Positions 43,305-56,695 of a DNA stretch of 64,000 nucleotides are shown in pieces (position 1 is the stretch's first letter; each line of letters begins with the position of its first letter). This DNA is from Ustulina deusta (taxonomy: Eukaryota; Ascomycota; Sordariomycetes; Xylariales; Xylariaceae). The notes below the pieces were generated by a model, which ran no database searches, was not told the DNA's origin, and worked only from the letters and a program-made list of their open reading frames with translations. The translations under genes were made by a program, and so were the position numbers. Where the stretch lies: the NCBI GenBank assembly GCA_023159155.1, contig JAJNNX010000075.1, positions 62,001-126,000 of the forward strand, given 5' to 3'.

Positions 43305-46300
43305 ATGTTTGGCGGATCACGGAGGCGCCGACCTCCAGCCACTGTAAGAGACTCCTTTGTTCTGTTCTGGTTCCAGTCGCGCAAGCGGCCGGGTCTGTCG
43401 TTCTAAACACGTTCTCGTTCTCGTTCTCGCCCTTGTTCTTGTTCTTGTTCTTGTTCATATTCATATTCATCTCTATCTTCATCCTCATTCCAGCCAAGTC
43501 CCACGATGACAATGCCTGCCTCGCGTTCCAGTCCACTGACTCACAGTTGCGACGTTGTAGCCTTTGAACTCGGCTACCGCGAACCCTAATGCGACAACGG
43601 CTGCGGCATCCGCCTTCATGTCCGCGACCAACCAAAACCCGAACAAGGCGCTGTCCTCTGCCGCCGCCGCCGCCGCCCTCCGAGCTCGTCCCCATACCCC
43701 TACAAATGTCGCCGAAGTGCAGACGAAACGGACGGCCCGCCGGAGCGCCTCGGTGTCTTCCTCGGGCAGCGCCAGGTTCGCCAATGGCCATGGCCGACTC
43801 GAAAGACGAGGGAGCACGGCCAGCATGACGGAACGTACCTTTCGAACCCCTTCTCCCCATCGGCCGTCGACACCGGCTGCCCAGGCGCATCAACCGCCTG
43901 TCCCTCGCATCCCCGACGGTCATAAGAATTCCGCCGCGAACTCGAGGATGACGGGAGTCGCCATGCAGAACTTCCGCACGGCCTCCCAGAAGATGGCAGA
44001 CGAGCCTCGCTCCTGGTACGGTCAACCAGCGGGCGATGTGAGCAATGTGCGAACCTCAGACTCTATCATGAACACGACCAATCCCCCCCCGCCCCGGCAG
44101 ACAAACACTGTTGCTTCGCAGCCTAGCCGGCCGGACAGCAGGAGCTCGGTCAACTTCTCTTATCCTACCGCTTTCCGCCCGCAGTCACCCCCGACCTCTC
44201 CGGTCTCGGTCTCTATATCGGACGTCAAGGTGGCATCCCCTCACCCGTCAACCTCTGCCCCGATCTCGAATAAAGGGCTACCATCTAGCGCCCGCGCGCA
44301 AACCAGCCAGCAGCTGGTGTACGATCCGAACTCGAGGAGAATGGTCCCAAAGGCTCAAGTCGAAGAAGCTGTTGAATTTCAAATCAAGCAGGTTGCAGAG
44401 AAGCCCTCAAAAAGGAGGCGGGACGGTGCTTTGCGCAGAGAAGGAAGTCAACTTGCGAAAGGCACTATCTCCAGAGTAAGGGGAACCATAGTAGACGAGA
44501 ACAAAAGTCTGCGCGAGCTCCCAAAGCGAGAGCAGCCGGCGGCAGAAACATTGCAGACTACAGAAGAAATTCCCCGAGAGGAAGAACCTGGTGTCAAAAC
44601 TGTCCTGGCAACGGGGACCCCCGGTCGGAACAGCCCAACTCAGTCACCAGAGCCAAGGGGTCCAATGGTTCGAAGCTCATCGCCGTCGAGACAGAAGCCT
44701 TCCAGTGAGCAAGAGAGTAATTTCCGATCCAGTAGTCACCCAACGCAAAATCCTGTAGCGAACGTCCAAGACGAGCTTCCAGTCCACGATAGGAGGTCTA
44801 AGAACCACTCCCAACCGTCACAGGCTGTGCGCGACGTGTTAGACGCTATGCCTACGCGACAGGTGTTGTTTGAGGGACCTCGCCCCCAACAGCCTAGTCA
44901 AAAGTCGGACCGCCATGAAATGGCTCAAGAATCTCGTCCCTCACCAACCATCGAGGGCTCCGGATTGCCAGACGTTCAGGCCGAGCAGAAGGTAATAGCT
45001 GCGGAGAATAAGCCAATAGCCGGACTTGCTACGGATAGGGGCGACTTGAGGCGTTCCAGCTCCAATAGCCCTGCGCGGCAGGCTCGATTCGCCCCGGGAC
45101 CTGCAGAAAAGCTCGCTGTTAGACACGTTCCTCTCCCTCGTTCGGCCTCTCCAATAAAATCCGCCATGAAACAGACTAGTCCAGTACAGCGGGAGACCTC
45201 ACCGTCGGATAACACGTCAGATCCCTCAGGATCTGGTGCCGTTTCGCCAGATCGGAAAGAGGAGTCCGTCGTATCTCGGAAGAAGGCAGTCCGTGTAAGT
45301 TTTGATGATCACGGCATCATTGTTGTTGGGGATTCGACCACAGCAGTGGAAGAAGAGTATCCCGCCACCCAAAGTCCACAGGGACCCAAACGGGCCTGGT
45401 TCAGTAATATAGGGCGAAGTAAGAAGAAAGAGATTGCCTTGGATGACGATGAAATTATGCAACCACGACCAGCCCTGCCGAGCTTTGGCAGTATTCGAGA
45501 GAAGAAGATACGTGAGCTTGGGGAACGGCCCCTTGTTCGGCCGCTGGAACCCGCGTATTCACCCGCCATCTCATCTTCACCAGAACTTCGGCCTCAAAGC
45601 TCTAGCACACTGGACGATTCGGAAACTACGGAAGAGCCTCCTTTGGGCCAGTCAAGCGATCATGCCATTGGCGCGTTGCTAGTCCAGGATCAGGCCTCTC
45701 GCATCGCAGCAAATATTTCACGTTTTAGGGAGCCGTTGCCTCCGGTGGTCACCTCCATCGAGGGATCCGGATACAGCTCAGATAGCATCCAAGATTCCGA
45801 TTACGAAGAACATCCCGACAGCCCAATAGAAGCCAACATCTCCAGCATCAATTCTAGCGTGCTGAGTTCGCAGTTAACACAGCCAGACATCGAGGACAGT
45901 AGTCAAAGCACACCAACTGCCGTTGACACTCCTCCAAGTGAACATGGAGAAACTCTCCAAACAGTGACTACACAACAGCAGGATATTCCATACATTTCGG
46001 TGGTCCAGCCAAGTCCTACGTCCGTAGAACATAGTTCCCGTGCAAATGGCTCATCAACCCCTCAATACTTTGATGTTCCAGGCGGCTTTCCCGATTACAG
46101 ATCTGAGTTGAGTTGCGATAGCCAGGTTGAAGCTCCAAAGGATAGTGCCAGTGCGGCCGTGTTCGAATCTGCTACTGCAACTGTTGATCCAGGGCAGGCG
46201 GGACTTTTACCTCAAACCACGCTCGGCACAACTACGCCTGTAGCAAGCTTAGACAATACTATTAGGGATGAGTCAGACGAGTCAGACGAGAGCGTCTATA

Positions 46301-48177
46301 GCGATGCTTATGAAGATATTCCCGATTTTGACTCCAGTGGGTTCATGTCATTAGATGCAATTGTTGAGAGTCCGGTCAATGAAGAGTCGATACCCAGGAT
46401 CCCCCACGTTTCAGAGAGCACGCCAGTGCCTGTCATTGCCAGCGAATCTGGGCGTGATCCCATCTCAGAGGGCGGCCTGGCTAGCCAAGTTCAGCTGGCA
46501 CCACCCCGAGATGCAGATGATTGGGAGCAAGCGAAGGCTTTTTGGCGGAGTTTGACAGCTGAGAAACGACGTCAACTTGAACTTGAGGCTGCGGAGGACG
46601 CCGGCACTGAGGGTGATCGGGACGAGGCGTCCCAGCCAATTCGCAGGAACAGCAGCAGAAGAAAGTCTCCAGGGCTGGTGCAGCCAGCTTTGCAAACGTC
46701 TCCAGCCCATGGCAAGATTATACAGCCAAAGTCTCACACGCGAATGTCAGTCAGGGATGACCAGGCCACCAAGGTCACGAGCGCCCAGCCTCAGACGGGT
46801 ATGCGCAAAACACTGAGGTTGAATGGAGGAGCTCAAAGTGTTGCAACACCCTCCACTCGTCAAGCAGCTTCGACTCAGGCACAAGCGCCCAAATCATCAA
46901 CGTCCAGTCGGCGTCAAGCTACCAAGGTTCGACCACACTCATTGGCCCAGCCAACTTCCAGCAGCCAGGTCACTGCACAAGCCAAGCCCGTTTTGCAACG
47001 GCGAGGATCTGATACTAGTGACAGCAGTTTTAAACGCAGTCGTCCTTCGTCCAGTGGGACTCTCGCATTCCGCAAGACAATGCGCCAAGCCTCTCCTGTT
47101 CAACCACGCCATGGGCCCACGAGTGGTTCGGGGCGGTTCAGTTTGCGGTCCTTATCCCCAACCGGGTCAACCGTTCGGCCTGAATCAAATGCCAGTTTTG
47201 TAACTTCTTCTCCCGGGGGCATGAGGCGTACATTACGATCCAATAGCGAATCCAGCCGTGAAGGCAAGCGGTCCTCTGTACATTTCCCTTTCTTCGCGCG
47301 GTCCACGAAATCGCCTCCCAGGCGCTCTAAGTACACTAGTCGCTTTGAAGATTCAAGCGATGAAGAGGAAGGAGCATTTACCAACTTTCGAAGCCGCCTT
47401 GGTGATTCAAGCGACGAGGAAGCAAGTCGCCCTACTCCCACAAGGGAGTCTAAATCTCTAGGCAAACCAACACTCCGCAGTTCGGCGGCTACAGCACCCG
47501 GTCTCTCCAGACCTACGCCAGTACTCGAACTCGAGGAAGACTCGCCTGAATTACCCGATAGTGATGATGACTTGATGCCGAGCCCGTTACAGAGCCCCCA
47601 AAGTAGAGTCGCACACGGCGATTTCGCTAGTCATTTGGGAACAGGACGCCGAAGTTCTGGAGCTATTGGTACCTCGACTTTGGGCCGATCCAGATCTGGC
47701 CGAGGCGGATTCGCCCCTTCGTCGACGGCCCCTGCGCTGCCGATGAAGGAAAAACGTGGGTCCTTGCTGAGTAGACTACGATTCAACAGAAGAGCGGATC
47801 AGGCGGGTAAAATTCAACGGGCAGAGCTCGTCGACAGCGCCGCGCGGCGTGACACAAGACTTGAGCGGGACCGAGGACAGCTAAAACACTTGCGCGGCGA
47901 ACGGCCCTCAAGCCCGAAACTGCAGAAAAGGACGTCTATCAGCCGGAGTGAGAGTGGGGGTTTGCAGCGGCCCATGTCGGCCGGTCACCTGTTGGGTCAA
48001 GGTGCCACGACGGGCACCCTCGAACGACTTCTCGCTCAGGATAAACGAAGCTTCAGCCTCGGGGCCAACGCCAACAATGAGAATTACGAATTCGAGAACG
48101 CTAGTGTCGAGAACCCTGGCGCGCTCAAGAAGAAGAAGTTCGGGGCGCTGCGCCGCATGTTCAAGCTGGACGAGTAG
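43305..48177 (+). CDS. Eisosome assembly protein, Seg1/Seg2-like
   Basis: Two exons, 43305-43343 and 43561-48177, give 1551 aa. Exon 1 encodes only 13 residues (MFGGSRRRRPPAT) and joins in phase to PLNSATANPNATTAAASAF. The N-terminus continues with ALSSAAAAAALRARPHTPTN and VQTKRTARRSASVSS, the pattern of fungal eisosome Seg proteins. The middle, over 1000 residues, is disordered and Ser/Pro-rich. Toward the C-terminus are two acidic repeats (RFEDSSDEEE and RLGDSSDEEA), a basic Ser-rich segment, and the ending GALKKKKFGALRRMFKLDE. Seg proteins stabilise eisosomes, the Pil1-based plasma-membrane furrows; a basic C-terminal amphipathic segment would suit membrane binding. The family call rests on N-terminal and acidic-repeat resemblance. 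Confidence 0.75.
43344..43560 (+). other. 217-bp intron 1 with hexamer repeat
   Basis: GTAAGA...GTTGTAG. Positions 43411-43470 are a near-perfect run of GTTCTC, GTTCTT and GTTCATATTCAT units. Confidence 0.75.
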
Positions 48178-50629
48178 GGCACGTCGACAGCGAAGAAGAG
48201 GGATCGCAGGGTGTTGATCAAGAGGGCGTTTCGGTAGCACCAGCTCTCCGTCTTACACGGCACGCGACGAGTTGTCTTTCATTCATCGATCTCTTAGGGT
48301 TCGGCGGGAAACACTGTAAACACTGGAAGAGCACACACGACGGGGACCAATCTAGGCTATTCTTCAACCTTCTCGCGCTTGGATTGCTGGATAAGAGAGC
48401 TACACATGTATGCATTGAATAGACACACGGCTAGGATTGGTGACATAGAAAAAGGGCAGGGACTCGACTGAAACTTTTTTTTCTCTTTTATATTGTTGAT
48501 GATACCTCACTACCTATATAGCAAGGTAGCTTTATTTTATTTTTTATTTTTTTCTGTTCAGCTGGGGGGGTTGAAGGACGATGCAGAGCGGAAAGAGCCA
48601 CGAGCTATGTCTTTAATTCATGTAATTATTACCTCGGGGGAAAGGCGAGTCAAAGATACTGGTTCTTTTTTTTTTTTAACTCAGCTCGCCGTCAAAGGGC
48701 TACTAAGGCTTCCGGTATCGTGTCGGAGGCATGGGTAGCCTCCGACATGCGGAGCGACCCCTGAATACTACTGTAGTATAAACAGATGCGGCTTTCTCAA
48801 TACCAGGGCCAACACTTGTGCGATCGACATAGGTATTACCAAGATGTTCGATGTGGGGGCGTGGCACGGGAAGATGGTGTAGGTGGAACAGCAGGGGTAG
48901 CTAGCGCGAGATAACTGCGCGGGATACCTGCCATGCCATCCTACTACACTAGTATATGTAGTACCGGTATGAGCATCCAACTACCGTGCCTAGTCGATGG
49001 ACACGATGGTGTTGCGATGTCGTGCGGTACCGAGATGCGTGTTTTATCACACAGTAATCCGTGGTGGCGGAACTTGAAGTAGGTAAGTGAGCGAGTGTGT
49101 GGGATTTGGTTTTGGTCTTGGTCTGGGTCTCGGTCTCGGCCAAGATTCTGCATGACAGGCGTGCTGACAGGAGGGGACCGAGATATAATAGATTCCATTT
49201 ATTTACAGTAAAAAGACTGCTATTTTTACTATGCTAGATGTTCCTCGGTGCCGAGGTCGCGGTTGGGACGCTGTAAATCAGTACTCGGTATTCGGGGAAG
49301 CTTAGGCCTATTTACACTGGAAACTACCTGCTACCTACAGTCAGTATAGTGTACGTATTCCTACCTATACTTAGACAGGCTGCCTATGTACTACTAAGGC
49401 ACCTAAGGTAGTTACTTAAAGAATGATGTACTGAGTGTAGGTAAGTAAGAACCATGTTCAATACTACTATCAAATCCCACCCTGTTCACTTTTCTATAGG
49501 TAGTGTAATACATATGTTTTTATATTCAAATTCTCTGGTTCTCCGACTTGTCTAGAATATGGGGAAATATACAAACCCCCTCGCCAAGACCAGGATTACC
49601 CCACCAGAGGTCCCCATACTTTTTGCATTCCGTACAGTATCTCTGGCATGGCCTCGTCAGTGTTCGTGATTACACGCCCCTCCATTTACTCGACCGAGTC
49701 TAGACGCTGGCCTGCATCTGGTTTTGCTCTGGTCTTGCTCTGGTCTTGCTCTGGTCCGCTCCGGCTACACTGCAGCCAGGGAGCCCTGGCCTGCTGGTGG
49801 CAGTGCATGATAGGGGAGCTCTCACAGTACGGTGTGCAGGCGGTCGGCGGAGATCTGCAGGAATGTTCACATGAGGACCCAGAATTTCTTATTACGTCTG
49901 AGGCATGACCAAGAAAAAAAGATCGTGAGTTTTTTTTTTTTTCGCAGAGTACCTAAGCAACAGTAGGCAGTGGTAGCGATGTACTTCGTAGGTAGCAAAA
50001 GTAGTAGGTAGGAGGTAGTATACAGGTAGTAAGTAAGTAAGTAGGCACAGGTAGACAAGGTGCCCTGACCAGTTACTTACAACTTACTTACCTACTTTTT
50101 CTCGCTCGTCTTCACTGGCCTGGGTATTACACGTCCATCCATCTGTCTCTGTTCGTCGAGTTTCCTCCCATCTCCTCGTTCTCGTGTTCTCTTGTTTTTG
50201 TTTTGCCCGTCTCTGCTCCTCCCGCTGCTGGCCATCAGCGACGTCTGCATATAATTGGATCGCAGCTATACTTGCGAGGGCATTGATATTCACCAGCATA
50301 CGTCATTGCGCAACCGAACACGACCTGCTATCTCGAAGTCGCAGAACTCGAGCATAAATACATCATCGCATTGATTCGACCAAGATCATTGATTACGTCT
50401 ACGCTTGGACCTACACTGACCTCGCATCCCATCCGCAATTGCCCACCCACAGCCAATTGACTCGTTGTTATACCTCCCTCCAACCATCTGGGCTAGTGTC
50501 TGGAAAGAGAGAGCATTCATCTCTTGCTCTCTTCCTCCGCCCGACTCTCCATCCCCCGCCGTCCTCCCCTCGCACCGCAACATCGCAGTCAGCCAATTGA
50601 CCATTGATCATCGACTCTGACCCCTCAAG
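48178..50629. promoter_or_regulatory. Long intergenic region rich in TAGGTA words and microsatellites
   Basis: No gene recognised. A hexamer-like GGTCTT/GGTCTC tract lies at 49106-49141 and a 12-bp CTCTGGTCTTGC repeat at 49717-49760. Dense TAGGTA/AAGTAG words occur at 49320-49450 and 49960-50100. The last 500 bp are the SDR promoter and leader. Confidence 0.55.
49717..49760 (+). repeat. 12-bp tandem repeat, about 3 copies
   Basis: CTCTGGTCTTGC-like units with one variant at each end. Confidence 0.7.
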
Positions 50630-52018
<1,389 letters not shown>

Positions 52019-53341
52019 AGCGTGTGAGCCTGGCAATATTTATTGTGGTTACCTGTAGATAGACGAACGTGAACGAAAAGAGTTAACTGGCTTCAGACAG
52101 TTTATGCTTGGGGGTCCTTCATGATGGGGAACGTTGGTCGTGTTTGCCACGGACGGGAGAAGAAAATAAACAAGGGTATTTCGGGCGTTTCTAGTAGCGT
52201 GTTTACTCTTCTGAGAGGGAATCGAGGGTCAAGAATCTTTTCTTGGTTGAATTTCCTTGGTCTCGAGCCATTCTGCAAAAGTGACATTTCTCGGCGGGAT
52301 ACCAAGAATATCAGAACAGAGCACCGAACTAAACAGGCCAAAGGGAATGAGAACGGCAACAGGAATGCGAGCGGGAGCGGGAAGCAAAGGTTCTATAATG
52401 AAGGAGTGCTGCGCATTTCCATTTCCATCCTCTCCAGGCAGGGATGTGTGCCGTAGTGTACATTCGGGTCCGGCACATTTTCGTGCGGACCAAAGTACCT
52501 AACCTATGTGTGTCTTTGACCCACTCCAACTCGACGACCATTTATCCGCTTCGTGGGAGTACTCTTCTTATACGTATCTCATCATTCACTTTACAATATC
52601 CACGGTTGCGATCGGTTTTTCTGCTGATAGAATGCAATTTCTCCGGGATGATGCTTTGCGAGATAACTAGAGACGGCTTCCGTGATGAGGGACATGTCCC
52701 ACCGAGTCCGGCAGCATCCCGACATGCGAGCGTGTGCTTTATAGGTAAGTACGTAAATTAGTTGAGTCAAGCACTCGTGTATGGTAATAGGGGGGGTTGG
52801 TCCATGTCGCTATGATCGGCGTGGTGTCAGGATGGGTATAATTGGGTGTCTGTAAGTTTCCGTTGTTGCGCAAAGAGCCTAGGACTGCAGATTGGTGAGA
52901 TCTCTTCTACAATACCATACGAAATACTCTCTTTTTTTCTCTCCATCACATGGCATGTGGCCATGGCCATGTGCCTTGCGCCCGGTCTAAGCTCAAGATA
53001 GTTTCTCCTCCTCAGACTTTCCCTTGCTGTTAGCTAGTCAACCGTGTATGATGGAGGTGCCAGTTGTGTCAACACGTAATTATCAGGTCATGTATATTTT
53101 TGAAGCTGGTACAAGTAAGCGGCACCGTGGTCGCCTTGATGAACAGATAGTAACAAAACATACCTAATATATGCGTCTGGGACTTCTAGTAGTGAGCTAC
53201 TATATCTGCTTACGGTCAGCGCCAGCCAACGTCGGCCTCTCCAAGCCTTGGGTGCCCCTGAGACCAGTATCCCGGTCCAGGTCCTATTGGAACGGCACAC
53301 CATTCCCTCGCCACGTTGAGAGCCACAAGCAACACAACGTA
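52019..53341. other. Convergent intergenic region, nothing recognised
   Basis: Tail-to-tail between the SDR and a minus-strand gene. Open stretches at 52121-52456 and 52444-52761 have no family resemblance. An opposite-strand frame at 53171-53824 is a shadow of the next gene. Confidence 0.5.
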
Positions 53342-54665
53342 TTAGCCCGAGCGGTGCTCCGATCCCGCGACGACATCGGCCCCATCTCTCGCACTTGGAG
53401 ACGCAGCTTCGAATTCGGCAATGCTTTGTTCCGCCGTCGAAGCATGTTTTTTCAGTACAGCTTCCAGGTCAGTAAGGTTCTGGTGTGCAGTGGAAGTACC
53501 TGGCTTCGACACGGCTTCCAGTTCTGGTTTCTTCCTGACATTCTCGCCCCGATTCCTCTCTGTCCCAATGGATCCTTCGAGTTCGGCTTTCACCACGCGG
53601 ATGCCGTCACCACGAGACTCCACAAGGCTCCCCTCAAGCTCGGCTCGCGTCGCCGCGGCGTCCAGCTCCGCCTTGGCCGTGTAAACATAAGCCTCGCTTC
53701 CCGCCAACTCTGGTTTGCCGATATAATCGCTCGGCTCTACCTTGGCAGCCTGCTCGGCTTGTTCTTCTTTTCTCGCTATTTCCCCTCTTTTTTTGCGCCG
53801 CCGGATGCAAAAGAATGCAAATGAGAGTAGAGAGATGCCTCCAAGGATACTGCCAAGGGTAATCCCGATCTTGGCGGTCTCGGACAGTGTGGGCTCGTTC
53901 ATTGGTAAGTGTTTGAAGTCGGGGGAATGTATTGACGACGAAGGCGATGTTGCAGACGAAGACTTCGTGAAGGTTAACGGCGTTGTCGTGGGAAACTTCT
54001 GTTCGGCCAACAAAAGTATCGGTCGGGCCAACACGGACACAGTCGTCTCAGTGCCGAAACTTATTGTACCTGAACCCCAGCAGTTCGGGAGGTTTGTGTA
54101 CGTAATTTCCCCCTCTGTTATGGTACTATAGCAATAACCGGTCTTCCAGGTCAGTCCGCTACATCTCGCGCTGTCAACAATGCACAGGTGCGAAATATGA
54201 GGGTTTTCCTTACTTTGGACAACACCAAACGGCATTGGGAACGGAAATGCCGGTTACCGTGGTCATCCCCACGGGGCAGAGATATCCTGGAGAGTAGGTC
54301 ATAAAGGCATTGTCGTCAGGGCCGGTACTAAGATAGCATTCTAAGGAGCTTGTGTCGATGGCGGAATTGGTGCAGCCGAACGCCGGGAAGACGGAGACAG
54401 AGCAATCGATAGCATCGCAACTAGACACATACAGGTTCGAGCATGACCGGCCAGGGGTGAATAATGTCGTCAATGGCGGATATTCATTCGAGGTCGGTGT
54501 CGGCGTCGCATCCGATGGAGAGGCAATCGTGGATGCTGTTGTTTTTTTTATGCTTGCCCTGTTCAACTTCTCCTCGTCTCCCCTGGCTTCCCCTTTTTCT
54601 TTCGGCTTTCTCTCCTTCTTCTTCAGTTTCCTCTTCGGCCTTCTCTTCTTTAGTTTTCCTCGCAA
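53342..54665 (-). CDS. Single-pass membrane protein with Cys-rich ectodomain
   Basis: The minus-strand ectodomain runs from about 54560 to 54214 and is Cys-rich (RSCSNLYVSSCDAIDCSVSV, YSPGYLCPVGMTTVTG, VWCCP). An intron from 54213 to either 54171 (43 bp) or 54159 (55 bp) follows; both acceptors keep the frame. The second exon continues to TWKTGYCYSTITEGEI, then a Ser/Thr-rich stalk, the membrane segment IGITLGSILGGISLLSFAFF followed by the stop-transfer RRRKKR, and a cytoplasmic tail. The tail repeats a K-x-ELxG-like motif (KPELAG, AELEGS, KAELEGS) and ends at 53342. This layout is common among uncharacterised fungal cell-surface proteins. The 5' end is uncertain: a signal-like segment MIDELFRRQAAISVIFAVTV is encoded at about 54774-54700 in another frame and may be an upstream exon. 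Confidence 0.65.
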
Positions 54666-56695
54666 GAGTTGAGAGAGGTATTACGGTAACCGCGAATATT
54701 ACTGAGATCGCCGCCTGTCTTCGAAAGAGCTCATCTATCATCCTAGGCATACCACAAAGTCGACAAATACTGCCCGAAGTCGATGCGGAGATTAGCATCG
54801 GGAATAGTATAGTAAACGCGCTGATGTTCACAGTGAGACCTCCTTAGGAGCATTCACTATACATATTTGTCTGTTATTGATGCGACAAACGGCCATCGAA
54901 GATGTCATAATTATACCGCCATGTTCTCTTTCATCTCGTATTCGTAGGGTCTTATATCGAGTCGGCGCAGGTGGCTTGGCCTGGCCCCCATAACGGAACC
55001 GACATGAGATCAACTCCTGCAGAGTTGTATCCGTTTTGAAGTGCGTATCAAGACACCCACCGGCTCGCGAGGCAACCGCAAACCGCCTTCGTAGATCACA
55101 CCGCTGTGTCTGTTGACACCACTCACCTCCGCCACAATGTAGATGACGGGCTCAGTATCACTGATCAGGACGTGGATACTATGATTGACATGAAAATTAG
55201 CCTAGTGCCAGGGTCACAGTTCCACCCAAAAGGTGTTTGAGAGAAAACTTGCTCGATGTAGCATACCTTCACCAACCTGGGTTGTCTCGTTTCCCTTATC
55301 TTGTGCAGCTGGCTTCATTGACGGATAGCACGAAGAGAACAAGTTGCCGAGACCTCGCATGAAAACCTAAAGGAGGAGATGGCCTACCAGCCTGACGGCC
55401 CAACTTCAGGTTGAGCACGTGGCCGCTCACATGAATGGGGTGGGTGATGCTTTACGTGTTTGTATCATACCCCTCTTGTAATATCTTGGTCCCCTCAGCG
55501 CCGACCCCAAGTTACAAGTCTAGCTTTCATCCTTTCATGTCTTGTATCATCTCCTCTCATCGGTACAATCGTAGGCACAAGAGTAAATTATTAAAAAAAA
55601 ATTACAGGCCGATCGCCATATCATGTCAATCGCAATCCCATGAAGGATTTTGTCATCCTTTCTCCGGTTGTAAACTTCTTCATGGCTAACCGATTCGCAA
55701 TTCGCTAGTTGAGTCATCGTCAGATCACGCACAAGTTTCGGCCCCAACCCGCCAAGTCGACCCCGTTTCCGAATCTAGGAAAAGGAATTGGCGGAAATAC
55801 AACTCAAGTTGCTTTGGCCGAAGTGTTGCCTTTGGTCTCACACTGAGATGGACCATGAACAAAGCCCATTATTAGGTGTCGGTAGGTTGGGGTATTTTGG
55901 AAGCTCATTAATACTACATCTATCATTACGGCCAGAATAAGCAATGCTTTCAAGTTCGTGTGTGTATTTGCTGAAGAGAGTACTACACAGTCCGTTAATG
56001 TCAACTAAGCCAGTAGAGAGTTGTTCCTTTCCAACGTACATCAACTTGGTTTTGTCACAGCTCGAATATCCACCGTGTGTGACTGGAGAAAGATATTGCC
56101 GGCAGGTCGCCATTTCGTTATGCAAAGATTTCCTCGAGCTAGTGGACAAGCTGCTTAGTTTGTCGGGGTAATGTCCAAGGCCCCTATCATTCTAGAAATA
56201 GCAACTGTGATGAATTCAAGGGGCAATGAGATCATTCCCATGCATATTCATGAGAGATGTCATTGTAGACACGTCCATACACTATCGAATGCTCTAGGTG
56301 AGAACATTCCCAATGGACAAGTGGTCCAATTCCAAATTCGTCGCAACGAAGATGGTTCTGGGCCCTTAGGAAGGATATCAAGTTGCCGCTTCTGGGCAAA
56401 CATTTTCCGGTTGTGGACAATTAGTGAACGTTGATAAGCCTTAATCTATGTAAACAATAGCTTCTTCACATCCTCTTTAACATCTTCGATTAGCTTGGAG
56501 TCATCTCAATCATACCTGGACACTGTATCAGAATCATTTAAGCTGGTCGCTGAAGAGGAGGGAAGCTTGAAAGAATTTGGTAATATTACTAGTAATTGAG
56601 ACTGACAAACCGACCTTTTCGCCATAGAATAAATCAATTGACCTTAGTTTCCCCATCGCAAAATATTATAGAACTGCTCAGCAGAAGCTAGGTCT
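54666..56695. other. Gap without recognisable gene
   Basis: Includes the possible upstream exon of the membrane protein near 54700-54800. Several medium open stretches on both strands (for example 55838-56149 minus) show no known family and may be eroded sequence. Confidence 0.45.

Noticed and set aside
43234..44025. 263-codon minus-strand open frame opposite the Seg-like gene start
   Set aside because: Antisense shadow of a GC-rich coding region and of its intron repeat.
53171..54131. Plus-strand frames opposite the membrane-protein gene
   Set aside because: Antisense shadows; the minus strand has the membrane segment, stop-transfer and Cys pattern of a real protein.
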